Positions 18,441 to 27,042 of a DNA stretch of 64,000 nt are shown in pieces. Origin of the DNA: an uncultured Kordia sp. (GTDB taxonomy: Bacteria > Bacteroidota > Bacteroidia > Flavobacteriales > Flavobacteriaceae); contig NZ_CANLEA010000005.1 of NCBI RefSeq assembly GCF_947489565.1, positions 248,001-312,000 on the forward strand, given 5' to 3'. Numbering within the stretch: position 1 is the stretch's first letter; each line of letters starts with the position of its first letter. The position numbers were made by a program, and so were the translations under genes. The notes beneath the pieces were generated by a model. The model worked only from the letters and a program-made list of their open reading frames with translations, did no database searches and was not told where the DNA came from.

Positions 18441-19610
18441 ATGAATGAAAAAGAAAAGTATTTATTTTTAAAAGAATTTGTCAAAAGTGAACCTGCTATT
18501 GACGAGCTATTACGATATGCAGAAAATAAATTCATTTCCCCCAAAAAAAATAATTCGTTACCAATAGAAGACTCCTATATTGATGCTTGGGAAAGTTATC
18601 ATGAAGAATCAAGAGAAATAGGTGCTTTTGAAACCTTAAAGAAATATGTAGTACGATTACAGTTTCCTGTCCAAGAAGGAATTTCAAAGACAGAAGCATA
18701 TAAAAATGTTACCTTAAGAGGTAAACCAAATACTAGCAATGCTGGTTTAGTATTAAATGAACCAGCGTTGATAGAATTAGTTATTTACGAAAATAATATG
18801 ATTGGAAAAGTACCAGTCATAATAGTGCCTAATAACGATGATTTCAATACAATTATTTCCGCTCTTACTAACAAAAATGAGCCTCAAACACTCCCTAAAT
18901 CAATGGGCGCTTCATTTATTAACGGAATCAATAATTGGGATAGAATACATCGATTAAAAAAGGATTGGCTCACACAAAATCCTACAGGAAATTGGAATGT
19001 ATATTTTAAGGAACATGTACTTCCAAATCCACATTTATTTAAAGATAAATTAATGGTACTTAGTACCAAAGCATACAGTGGAATTACAAGTGAAATCATT
19101 GGAGTTTCCCAAAGCGATTGGAAATCTTCATCCTTAATGATTAGGCGAGCGCATGAATGTGCACACTTATTTACATTACAATATTATGGCTGTATGGCAA
19201 TAAATATGCATGATGAAATCATTGCAGACTATGCAGGTATTACTGAAGTATTAGGAAAATTTAATAAAGAATGGTTTTTACAATTCATAGGTTTAGAAAA
19301 CTATCCAGCATATAGAAATGGTGGTCGTTTACAAAACTATCAAGGTACAACAGAGCTTTCCAAAGAAGCTTTTGACGGACTCAAAACAATTGTAAAAAAA
19401 GTTGCAGATACAATTTTCAGATTTGATACTATTTTGGGAGAAATTACAACTTCGTCCGATCAATTAAATAGAATTAAAAGTATTTGCGAGACAGATTTAA
19501 TTACAATGGCTTCTTCTGGAGGAGTCGAGAAGTTAATAGAAAAATACAATTGCATAAAGATATCCCCGTATCATGATCATAAAAAACAAGAAAATATTAG
19601 GAGAAGTTAA
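18441..19610 (+). CDS. HExxH-motif putative zinc metalloprotease of the export operon
   Basis: A 389-aa cytosolic protein with no signal peptide. Near residues 235-265 it has RRAHECAHLFT, a full HExxH zinc motif, followed after about 20 residues by HDEIIADYAG, which could supply the third zinc ligand. The rest is not recognisable. It starts 15 bases after the second ABC gene and overlaps the next gene by 38 bases. Possible roles are trimming precursors, degrading mis-exported peptide or processing a partner. The peptidase call rests on the motif alone. Confidence 0.6.
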   Translation: MNEKEKYLFLKEFVKSEPAIDELLRYAENKFISPKKNNSLPIEDSYIDAWESYHEESREIGAFETLKKYVVRLQFPVQEGISKTEAYKNVTLRGKPNTSNAGLVLNEPALIELVIYENNMIGKVPVIIVPNNDDFNTIISALTNKNEPQTLPKSMGASFINGINNWDRIHRLKKDWLTQNPTGNWNVYFKEHVLPNPHLFKDKLMVLSTKAYSGITSEIIGVSQSDWKSSSLMIRRAHECAHLFTLQYYGCMAINMHDEIIADYAGITEVLGKFNKEWFLQFIGLENYPAYRNGGRLQNYQGTTELSKEAFDGLKTIVKKVADTIFRFDTILGEITTSSDQLNRIKSICETDLITMASSGGVEKLIEKYNCIKISPYHDHKKQENIRRS

Positions 19611-21717
19611 TGTTATATTAGATCAAATTTCTAAAGTCATGCAGGTAGAAAGAAGTACTTTTTATCTACTTGACAAAGAAACAAATGTCTTGGAAAGCAT
19701 TGTAACACAAGGCGTTCATAATATAATTATAACTGTTCCTGTTGGGAAAGGAATTGTCGGAACAATGTTTCAACAAAAAAGACCTATCATAGAAAATAAC
19801 ACGCAAAAAAGCACTTTGTTTGATAATTCGTATGATGAACAGTTACACTTTACAACAAAATCTGTTTTATGTGTTCCTATCTTCAATGAAAAAGGAAAGC
19901 CAATTGGCGCACTTCAAAGTTTGAATAAAAAAGGAGGTCTTTTCACCGAAAAAGACATCAAAACACTCAATAGTTTTGCTACTGCAATTTCACTGATCAT
20001 AAAAAATAGTGAGTTATATTTAGCGAGTGAACATATCAAAAACAACTTTTCTACATTGCTAGATGTTTTCAAAGTTGTTTCTTCTGAGTTAAACTTAAAC
20101 AAGCTTATTCAGGTAATTATGAATAAAGCGGCTGAAATCACAAAATCAGATCGTAGTTCATTATTTCTAGTAGATGAAGAAACAGGTGCGTTGTGGACCG
20201 TATTTGCAAAAGGTCTTGAAAATCAAATTGTAAGAACAAAAACAGGGATTGTTGCAGAAGTTGCAAAAAATAAAAAAGCACTTATTGTCAATGATCCTTA
20301 CAATCATCCACACTTTAACGCTTCTGTAGATAAGCAAACAAAATATCGTACAAAATCGATTTTAAGCGTTCCTGTGTTCAATTCTAAAAATGATGTTTTA
20401 GGCGTGATTCAGGTGATTAACAAGCTTGAAAACGACTTCAATTCAGCCGATTTAGATATCTTAACGGGTTTTGCTAGTCAAATTCGTATTGCTATTGAAA
20501 ATGCAAAACTATTCGATCAAATTCAAGGGATGAAAAACCATCTCAATATATTAGTTCAAAATCTAGATAATGGCATTGTAACTATAGATGAGTCACTTAA
20601 AATTAATACGGTTAATGACACATTTAATAAAATGTTTGGTCTAAAAAAATCTCAAGATCTAACCAATACACATATTGATGAGTTAAGCAACTCTCTAAAA
20701 CCATTATTTTTATTTTGCAAAGAGACCATTGCTACTGGCGAAAAAAATTATCAAGAAGAACTAAAAATTAAAATTAGCTCCAAAACATCTGTAACCATTA
20801 ATGTTAGCGTACTTCCAATGCAAGATGCAAAAGGAAATGTTATTGGCGCCATTGCAGTTTTTAATGATATTTCTAAAGAAAAAAGAATACAATCCAACCT
20901 AAGCAGATACATTCCACAACATTTAGTAAAGCAGGTAATGAATCATGATAATTTATCTTTATTAAAAGGTACGTATTCTAAATGTAGCATTTTGTTTTCT
21001 GACATTCGAAATTTTACCACATTGACTGAAGAATTTGGAGCCATTCAAATAGTTGAATTGTTAAATAAGTATTTTGAAGCCATGATCACTTCAGTGCATA
21101 GATACAATGGAATCTTAGATAAATATATTGGTGACGCAATAATGACGGTTTTTGGAGTGCCTTACGCCAATATTTCAGATGCTAAAAATGCAGTGAATTG
21201 TGCCTTAGATATGTTTGCAATGTTGCACAATTTAAACAAAAACAACTCAAAATCACCAACGTTAAATATTGGAATTGGCATCAGTACAGGAAATGTAGTT
21301 TCGGGTAATATTGGATCGGAAAAACGCTTTGAATATACGGTTATTGGCGATTCTGTAAACCTGGCAGCACGATTAGAAAGTGCAACAAAAGTGTACAATG
21401 TAAATTTACTCATATGTGAAGAAACCTATAACGAAGTGAAAGACGATTTTCATTGCAGAGAAATTGATACATTGCTTGTAAAAGGGAAAAATATTCCGGT
21501 AAAAGTATTTACTGTACTTAGTGATAAAACGAAGCAACTTACCAAAGAGCAACATGATTTTAACGCAACATATTCTGAAGGATTAACTCACTATAAAAAT
21601 GAAGAATTTCAAAAGGCAATTGCGTGTTTTCAAGCAGCAATACAATTAATTCCGACTGATGGTCCTACAAAAGTATTTATAGAAAGATGTAGCAACAACT
21701 CTAAAATAAGTATTTAA
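19573..21717 (+). CDS. GAF-GAF-PAS class III adenylate cyclase with C-terminal TPR
   Basis: A 714-aa soluble sensor cyclase. It has two GAF domains (about 10-145 and 160-310), a PAS domain (about 325-440) and a class III cyclase domain (about 465-650), then a short TPR-like tail. The metal-binding aspartates are in ILFSDIRNF and YIGDAIM. The transition-state Asn and Arg are in VIGDSVNLAARLES. The Lys and Thr at the purine-selecting positions (LDKYIGD, YTVIGD) favour ATP over GTP. It is the last gene of the export operon, overlapping the HExxH gene by 38 bases. The product is likely cAMP, probably read by the cNMP-binding protein at the head of the operon. Confidence 0.9.
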   Translation: MIIKNKKILGEVNVILDQISKVMQVERSTFYLLDKETNVLESIVTQGVHNIIITVPVGKGIVGTMFQQKRPIIENNTQKSTLFDNSYDEQLHFTTKSVLCVPIFNEKGKPIGALQSLNKKGGLFTEKDIKTLNSFATAISLIIKNSELYLASEHIKNNFSTLLDVFKVVSSELNLNKLIQVIMNKAAEITKSDRSSLFLVDEETGALWTVFAKGLENQIVRTKTGIVAEVAKNKKALIVNDPYNHPHFNASVDKQTKYRTKSILSVPVFNSKNDVLGVIQVINKLENDFNSADLDILTGFASQIRIAIENAKLFDQIQGMKNHLNILVQNLDNGIVTIDESLKINTVNDTFNKMFGLKKSQDLTNTHIDELSNSLKPLFLFCKETIATGEKNYQEELKIKISSKTSVTINVSVLPMQDAKGNVIGAIAVFNDISKEKRIQSNLSRYIPQHLVKQVMNHDNLSLLKGTYSKCSILFSDIRNFTTLTEEFGAIQIVELLNKYFEAMITSVHRYNGILDKYIGDAIMTVFGVPYANISDAKNAVNCALDMFAMLHNLNKNNSKSPTLNIGIGISTGNVVSGNIGSEKRFEYTVIGDSVNLAARLESATKVYNVNLLICEETYNEVKDDFHCREIDTLLVKGKNIPVKVFTVLSDKTKQLTKEQHDFNATYSEGLTHYKNEEFQKAIACFQAAIQLIPTDGPTKVFIERCSNNSKISI

Positions 21718-22427
21718 TCCATTTCATCTAAAGTAGTTTTAACATGTTGTTGAACTACTTTTAGTTGTGTTTCTAATTGTGTGTAAATCATTATTTTAAA
21801 TTCTCGACTAGATTCCAATTGCCACAAATAGCTATAAATTTTTTTCTTGTCTAATTCAGAAATTTCAATAGGTTGTTTTATCTCAATAAGTTCACCTTTA
21901 TCATTAAATTCCATATAATTTGCCAATACATTATTAATTGGAAAAAAGTAATTTTTAAAGGCTTGTACAGCTTCGTTTTGTTCTTCTATTTTAGTGAGTA
22001 CATCAAAGTAATAATTGTAATAATATGTAATTCGGACACGAAGTAAATCATCTTTTATAATGTCCAATCCTTTAGAAGTTAAACCTTCATATCCCGTTTT
22101 ATTAGGTGTAAAACTAAAATCTGCGAATACGTTATTATAATAATCTTGAATAGAATCTTGATTGACAGGTTTATTATTAATCAAATCTCTTAAATAGACA
22201 CAAGATTTTTTTGCAAAAATATTTCCTAATTTATTGTTTTCTATTGTAATTAAGTCATTGTTTAGCGCACTTACAACAGCTTTCAAAATTTCTCTTTCAG
22301 CATTAGAATCTCTTCTATCTTGGCTCCAGTTGCTAAGTGCGAAAGCTGAAACTACTGCAATAAACATTGACAAGGTTTCAAAAAAATATTTTTTCCAGTT
22401 GAATACAAATTTCTTCTTCTTTTTCAT
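21714..22427 (-). CDS. DUF6090-type small membrane-anchored protein
   Basis: A 237-aa protein with a basic N-terminus, one membrane helix (about 15-32, FFETLSMFIAVVSAFALSNW) and a soluble helical remainder beginning with DRRDSNAEREIL. This matches the DUF6090 proteins common in Flavobacteriia, whose function is unknown. It is convergent with the cyclase gene, and the two ends overlap by four bases. The start faces the promoter of precursor 2. Confidence 0.7.
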   Translation of the reverse strand: MKKKKKFVFNWKKYFFETLSMFIAVVSAFALSNWSQDRRDSNAEREILKAVVSALNNDLITIENNKLGNIFAKKSCVYLRDLINNKPVNQDSIQDYYNNVFADFSFTPNKTGYEGLTSKGLDIIKDDLLRVRITYYYNYYFDVLTKIEEQNEAVQAFKNYFFPINNVLANYMEFNDKGELIEIKQPIEISELDKKKIYSYLWQLESSREFKIMIYTQLETQLKVVQQHVKTTLDEMD

Positions 22428-22440
22428 CTAAAAAGCATTT

Positions 22441-22488
22441 TTATCAGTCTTTTTGGCATTTTTATCCTTCATCTTAAATGTAAATTTA
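22441..22488 (+). promoter_or_regulatory. Shared RiPP-locus promoter, copy 2
   Basis: TTATCAGTCTTTTTGGCATT (22441-22460) continues with TTTAT, then TAAATTTA at 22481-22488, again 26 bases after the first G of GG (22455). The ATG follows 45 bases after the -7 box start. Confidence 0.65.
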
Positions 22489-22525
22489 CGCAACACTCAT
22501 TATAAAGAACATAAAATTAATTATT

Positions 22526-22840
22526 ATGGAATTAACAAAAAAACAAAAATTATTTCAAACTATTGTAAGTAAGGCGTGGGAAGATAATGCTTTTAAACAA
22601 GAGTTAATAAATAATCCAATAAGCGCCATCGAAAGTTTGACCGGAGAGTGTTTAAACATACCAGAAGGTAAAACAATTGTTGTTCGTGATCAAACAGATG
22701 ATTCAGTGGTATACATTAATATTCCTGCAGAACCTAACATGGACGATGTAGAATTGACGGAAGAGCAATTAGAAGTTATATCAGGAGGTGGAGACCCTAG
22801 TGCAGTTATGCAACTTGACGATCCTCTTCCAGGACTATAA
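22526..22840 (+). CDS. NHLP-type RiPP precursor peptide 2
   Basis: A 104-aa precursor with the same leader pattern (KAWEDNAFKQELINNP, VVRDQTDDSVVYINIPAEP) ending LTEEQLEVISGG. The core is a short 16-residue acidic peptide beginning GDPSAV with two prolines near its end and no Cys or Thr. It has its own promoter and is followed by a hairpin terminator at 22902 that lies inside the next gene. It is separated from the main precursor array by the TPR-cyclase gene. Confidence 0.9.
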   Translation: MELTKKQKLFQTIVSKAWEDNAFKQELINNPISAIESLTGECLNIPEGKTIVVRDQTDDSVVYINIPAEPNMDDVELTEEQLEVISGGGDPSAVMQLDDPLPGL

Positions 22841-22867
22841 TTCATAATTAGAAATCAAAATTAAAGA

Positions 22868-24832
22868 ATGCTCATAGCTAAAAAAACATATTATAAAAAA
22901 GAAGAGAAGCGAAAATTAATATCGCTTCTCTTTTTTGTTTTAATATCTTCTATTCTTTCGGGGCAAGTTAACACTGATATTAGCAACCAAAAGAGAATAG
23001 GAGATAGTTTGTTTTTAGTAAGTAAAGACGAAATTAAAAAAGGGAACTATGAAGAGGCGCTTTCTTTAGCAGAAAAAAGCTTAACGATCTTTAAAGATTT
23101 AAATGAAAATGAATCTATTGGAAATTGCTATAAACAAATTGCTACGGTAAATTATTACCAAGGTGAATTTTATGATGCATTAACTTCTTTTGAAAATAGT
23201 AAAGAGTATTTTACGAAAGCAGGTGTAAAAAATGGAATTGCCTCTACTACAAATAATATTGGCGCAATTTATTACTACTTAGGGAATTACTCGAAAGCAC
23301 TGGACAATTACAAAAATGCACTAGAGCTGCATGACGATTTAAATAATGAGGCACAAATTGCAGGAACAACACAAAATATTGGGAATATTTATCTAATACT
23401 TAACGATTTTGAAAATGCGAAGAAGTATTATAAAATTGCCAAAGAAATTCATCAAAAAATAGCAAACAAAAAATCACTTTCCTTAGTGTTGAGTAGTATA
23501 GGAAGTGTTTATATGAATGAAGAAAATTATGATACAGCGTTAAGCAATTATGAAGCTTCCTTAAAGCTTGCGGTAGAAAGTAATGAAAAACAAGTACAAA
23601 CTGAAGTGTTTTTCAATCTAGGAAAATTATATGAAGCAAAGAATAATTTTTCTGAATCCGTAAAGTTCTACAATAAATCACTAAATATAGCACAAGAGAT
23701 AAAAAGTAGTCGTCATGAGAGTTCTGCTTTTATTGCTTTAGGCGCCATTCAACTAAAGTTGAATAAAAAAGAACAATCCATAAAAAATTGTAAGCTAGGT
23801 TTAGAAATTGCAGAAAAACTAAATATCGTTTCTGCTCAAGAACAAGCATGTAAATGTCTATATGATTCCTATAAATCATTAAATAGAGTAGGGAAAGCAT
23901 TGCTGTATAATGAGCGAATGTATCTGCTAAAAGACAGTTTGAATTTAAAGAAAACTACAGACAAACTCCTAAACATGGAGTTTGAAAAAGAAATGCTTTT
24001 AGATAGTATTGCCAATGTAGAAAAAGAACGCAAAGCAGAAATAGCACATCAAAAAATTGTAGATAGAAAAGAAAAACAACGAAATATATTTCTGCTTTTA
24101 GGTTGCTTTGCCATTATAATTGCTGGAGGAATTTTTAGCAGATTAAACCTTGTGAAAAAATCAAAAGCAATATTACAAGTAGAAAAAGATCGTTCGGAGC
24201 ATTTATTACTTAACATCTTACCAGAAGAAATTGCCGAAGAACTAAAAGAAAAAGGATTTGTAGACGCGCAAGATTTTGAAACGGCTTCCATCTTATTCAC
24301 AGATTTTAAATCTTTCACAGAAACGGCTTCTCGATTAACACCACAACAATTAGTTGAAGAAATTAATGTGTGTTTCAAAGCATTTGATCATATCATGGAA
24401 AGCTATAAAATTGAAAAAATAAAAACCATTGGAGATGCGTATATGGCTGCAGGTGGTTTGCCTAAGCCAGATGCAAATGCAGTTAAAAATACCATTTTAG
24501 CGGCTATTAAAATGCAGGCTTTCATGATTAAAAGAAAAAGAGAAAACGATATACAAAATAAACCAGCTTTTGAAATGCGAGTAGGTATCCACGTTGGACC
24601 TATTGTAGCAGGTATTGTAGGAGTTAAAAAGTTTCAATATGACATTTGGGGCGATACTGTTAATACAGCTAGCCGTATGGAAAGTAATAGCATGGTTGGA
24701 AAAGTAAATATAAGTCAAGACACCTATTTATTAGTTAAAAATGAAGAAGACTTAGCTTTTGAATATCGTGGAAAAATTACTGCAAAAGGAAAGGGCGAAC
24801 TCGAAATGTACTTTGTATCACTTAAAGCATAA
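22868..24832 (+). CDS. TPR-repeat class III adenylate cyclase with signal peptide and TM helix
   Basis: A 654-aa protein. A signal peptide (hydrophobic run LISLLFFVLISSILSGQ, about 17-33) is followed by TPR repeats (about 50-370), a membrane helix (about 403-422) and a cytosolic class III cyclase domain (about 455-650). Metal-site aspartates are in ILFTDFKSF and TIGDAYM; Asn and Arg are in TVNTASRMES. Lys (KIKTIGD) and Asp (YDIWGD) at the selectivity positions favour ATP. The periplasmic TPR part may sense a protein or peptide. The start at 22868 keeps the signal peptide, yet a terminator-like hairpin lies in these first codons, so expression may depend on read-through from precursor 2. Confidence 0.85.
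   Translation: MLIAKKTYYKKEEKRKLISLLFFVLISSILSGQVNTDISNQKRIGDSLFLVSKDEIKKGNYEEALSLAEKSLTIFKDLNENESIGNCYKQIATVNYYQGEFYDALTSFENSKEYFTKAGVKNGIASTTNNIGAIYYYLGNYSKALDNYKNALELHDDLNNEAQIAGTTQNIGNIYLILNDFENAKKYYKIAKEIHQKIANKKSLSLVLSSIGSVYMNEENYDTALSNYEASLKLAVESNEKQVQTEVFFNLGKLYEAKNNFSESVKFYNKSLNIAQEIKSSRHESSAFIALGAIQLKLNKKEQSIKNCKLGLEIAEKLNIVSAQEQACKCLYDSYKSLNRVGKALLYNERMYLLKDSLNLKKTTDKLLNMEFEKEMLLDSIANVEKERKAEIAHQKIVDRKEKQRNIFLLLGCFAIIIAGGIFSRLNLVKKSKAILQVEKDRSEHLLLNILPEEIAEELKEKGFVDAQDFETASILFTDFKSFTETASRLTPQQLVEEINVCFKAFDHIMESYKIEKIKTIGDAYMAAGGLPKPDANAVKNTILAAIKMQAFMIKRKRENDIQNKPAFEMRVGIHVGPIVAGIVGVKKFQYDIWGDTVNTASRMESNSMVGKVNISQDTYLLVKNEEDLAFEYRGKITAKGKGELEMYFVSLKA
22902..22937 (+). terminator. 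Terminator-like hairpin within the first codons of the TPR-cyclase
   Basis: AAGAGAAGCGA (22902-22912) and TCGCTTCTCTT (22922-22932) form a perfect 11-bp stem with a 9-base loop, ending in a T-run. It follows precursor 2 by about 60 bases and encodes the start of the cyclase signal peptide. Confidence 0.75.
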
Positions 24833-25028
24833 GTAATAGATAACATTTCATCTTTAAAATAGATGTAATGACATATACTTTCTACAAGAGAATTAAGCCA
24901 TTTGTTTCAGAATATTATCAAATCTAGATTTATTGATTTATCTAAGAATTGCGCAATATGTTACGAAATCACAAAGTGTAACTCTTAAAATCTTCAACAT
25001 AATAAGGTAAAATATATAAAAAACAGTT

Positions 25029-25076
25029 TTATCAGTTTTAATGGCATTTTTATCATTCATCTAAAAAATATCTTTA
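25029..25076 (+). promoter_or_regulatory. Shared RiPP-locus promoter, copy 3
   Basis: TTATCAGTTTTAATGGCATT (25029-25048) continues with TTTAT, then TATCTTTA at 25069-25076, again 26 bases after the first G of GG (25043) and 45 bases before the ATG. It should drive the five-precursor array. Confidence 0.65.
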
Positions 25077-25113
25077 CACCATAGTTAATAAGAAAACATT
25101 TAATAACTGAATT

Positions 25114-25446
25114 ATGGAATTGACTAACGAGCAGAAAAAATCTCAGGAATTATTGCAAAAGATAATATATAAAGCATGGGAAGATGAAACTTTCAAGCAA
25201 GCATTAGTAGTAAATCCTATAGAAGCTATTGAAAAAGCTACTGGAGAGAAAATCAATCTTCCAAAAGATAAAACCTTGATAGTTAGAGATCAGACATGTT
25301 CGTCTACAATTTATATCAACATTCCTGCTGAACCAAATATGGAAGATATAGAATTAAATGAAGAGCAATTAGAATTTATTGCCGGTGGAGGAGCTTGGCC
25401 ATCAGCTGTACGACCAACATTACCAACATTACCAACAAAATCATAA
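25114..25446 (+). CDS. NHLP-type RiPP precursor peptide 3
   Basis: A 110-aa precursor, first of a five-gene array. The leader (KAWEDETFKQALVVNP, IVRDQTCSSTIYINIPAEP) ends LNEEQLEFIAGG. The core GAWPSAVRPTLPTLPTKS has three Thr and two Ser spaced by Pro-Thr-Leu repeats and no Cys. Those hydroxyl residues are candidates for the LanM-type dehydratase at 27584, but without Cys they could not form lanthionine rings. Confidence 0.9.
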   Translation: MELTNEQKKSQELLQKIIYKAWEDETFKQALVVNPIEAIEKATGEKINLPKDKTLIVRDQTCSSTIYINIPAEPNMEDIELNEEQLEFIAGGGAWPSAVRPTLPTLPTKS

Positions 25447-25469
25447 ATAACACTTTAACGCTATAAACC

Positions 25470-25805
25470 ATGAAATTAACACAAGAGCAAGAATTGTATC
25501 AAAAAATTGTACAAAGAGCATGGGAAGATGCTCAGTATAAAAAAGAACTAATGGCTAATCCTTTGGCAGCAATTGAAAAGTTAACGGGAATAAAATTAAA
25601 TATTCCATCAGACACGAAAATAGTTGTTAATGATCAAACAGATGCTTCAAAAGTATACATCAACATTCCAATAGAACCAAATATGGATGATGTAGAATTA
25701 AATGAAGAACAACTAGAAGCAGTTGCAGGAGGTGAAGGGAAATATTATGAAATCATAAAATTGCCCCCAACTTTCCCAGGAGGATGCTTCCCTTACGATA
25801 AATAA
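25470..25805 (+). CDS. NHLP-type RiPP precursor peptide 4
   Basis: A 111-aa precursor, 23 bases after precursor 3. The leader ends LNEEQLEAVAGG. The core (21 residues, starting EGKYYEI) contains PPTFPGGCFPYDK, with one Thr and one Cys separated by four residues (FPGG). It is one of the few cores here that could in principle make a single thioether ring. Tyr- and Pro-rich. Confidence 0.9.
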   Translation: MKLTQEQELYQKIVQRAWEDAQYKKELMANPLAAIEKLTGIKLNIPSDTKIVVNDQTDASKVYINIPIEPNMDDVELNEEQLEAVAGGEGKYYEIIKLPPTFPGGCFPYDK

Positions 25806-25858
25806 AAACTTAAAATAAATATTCAAACATTATTAATTAAACTTAAAATTATAAAATT

Positions 25859-26215
25859 ATGGAATTCACACAAGAAGAACAATTATTTCAACAAGTGATA
25901 AACGAAGCTTGGGAAAATGCAGAATTTAAGGCGGAATTAGTAGCTAATCCTGTAGCAGCTATTGAAAAGTTAACAGGACAAAAGTTAAATATTCCTGAGG
26001 GTAAAACTTTAGTAGTAAGAGATCAAACTTCTTCGGAGACCCTTTATATTAATATTCCAGGAAAAGTAGATGTGGAAGATGTAGAATTAAACGAAGAGCA
26101 ATTAGAAGCAGTAGCTGGTGGTTGTTGGGATGGACCTAACCCTGTTATTGATATTATCAAAGATATAAAAACAATATTTGCACCAACAACTGGTCCAACT
26201 GTAGGAGAATTTTAA
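25859..26215 (+). CDS. NHLP-type RiPP precursor peptide 5
   Basis: A 118-aa precursor with a leader closely similar to precursors 3 and 4, ending LNEEQLEAVAGG. The core starts with CWDGPNP immediately after GG and ends with a Thr-rich tail (FAPTTGPTVGEF). The Cys sits at core position 1 and the Thr residues are near the C-terminus, so a large macrocycle is conceivable but unproven. Confidence 0.9.
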   Translation: MEFTQEEQLFQQVINEAWENAEFKAELVANPVAAIEKLTGQKLNIPEGKTLVVRDQTSSETLYINIPGKVDVEDVELNEEQLEAVAGGCWDGPNPVIDIIKDIKTIFAPTTGPTVGEF

Positions 26216-26226
26216 AATTTAGCATT

Positions 26227-26622
26227 ATGAAAGTTACAAAACAAGACGTAGATAAAGGACTAGAGTTACACCAACAATTGGTATCTAAAGCATGGGAGAG
26301 TGCTGCCTTTAAAGAGCAACTTATCAATAATCCAAAAGCAGTCATTGCTGAGATGATAGGAAAAACTGATACTGAACTCAATGCAACGGTTGTTGTAGAA
26401 GATCAAACAGATGCAAATACTATTTATTTGAATATTCCTGCAAAACCAAATTTTGATAATTTGGAGTTAGAGCTAACTGAGGAGGAATTAGAAATGGTTT
26501 CTGGTGGAGATCTTTCTTGTTCTGTAGTTGATTTCTTCGATGGCGTAGGATATACAATTGGAGCTGGTTTAGGAATGTTAATTCATGATACTGGAGAAGC
26601 TATTGGAAATCTATTTGATTAA
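26227..26622 (+). CDS. NHLP-type RiPP precursor peptide 6, hydrophobic glycine-rich core
   Basis: A 131-aa precursor, 11 bases after precursor 5. The leader is more diverged (SKAWESAAFKEQLINNP, VVEDQTDANTIYLNIPAKP) and ends LTEEELEMVSGG. The 38-residue core has one Cys (DLSCSV) and a hydrophobic glycine-spaced stretch, GYTIGAGLGMLIHDTGEAIG, resembling membrane-active class II bacteriocins. Confidence 0.88.
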   Translation: MKVTKQDVDKGLELHQQLVSKAWESAAFKEQLINNPKAVIAEMIGKTDTELNATVVVEDQTDANTIYLNIPAKPNFDNLELELTEEELEMVSGGDLSCSVVDFFDGVGYTIGAGLGMLIHDTGEAIGNLFD

Positions 26623-26640
26623 TTATAAAAAACAAAAATT

Positions 26641-27042
26641 ATGAATAGTACAGAATTAAAAAATGCAGAGAGTTTTTTAGCAGATATTACACAAAAAGCT
26701 CAAAACGATAAAGAATTCAAATCGGACTTAATTAGTAATCCAGTAAAAGTATTTAAAGAAAAATATGGATTAACTGTAAAACCAGATTTACACTGTGTTG
26801 TAGAGGACCAATCCGATGATTCTATTATTTATTTAAATATCCCAAGACCATTTGATCATGATGATAGTGTAGAGCTTACCGAAGAACAACTTGAGAAAGT
26901 TGCTGGTGGTGAATTGAGTGTTGGATTTATTTGTGGAGCAATTGCTGGAGCTATTTTAGTAGCTGTAGGTGATGGCTTTATAGAAGGATTCATTGATGGT
27001 CTTGGAGGAAGTGGAGATGTAGATTTCGATCGAGGATTATAG
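26641..27042 (+). CDS. NHLP-type RiPP precursor peptide 7, hydrophobic glycine-rich core
   Basis: A 133-aa precursor, last of the array. The leader carries QNDKEFKSDLISNP and VVEDQSDDSIIYLNIP and ends LTEEQLEKVAGG. The 42-residue core is hydrophobic and Gly-rich (FICGAIAGAILVAVGDGF) with one Cys, and ends in an acidic Gly/Asp tail. It pairs in style with precursor 6. A two-peptide membrane-active product is possible, but no direct evidence is visible. Confidence 0.88.
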   Translation: MNSTELKNAESFLADITQKAQNDKEFKSDLISNPVKVFKEKYGLTVKPDLHCVVEDQSDDSIIYLNIPRPFDHDDSVELTEEQLEKVAGGELSVGFICGAIAGAILVAVGDGFIEGFIDGLGGSGDVDFDRGL

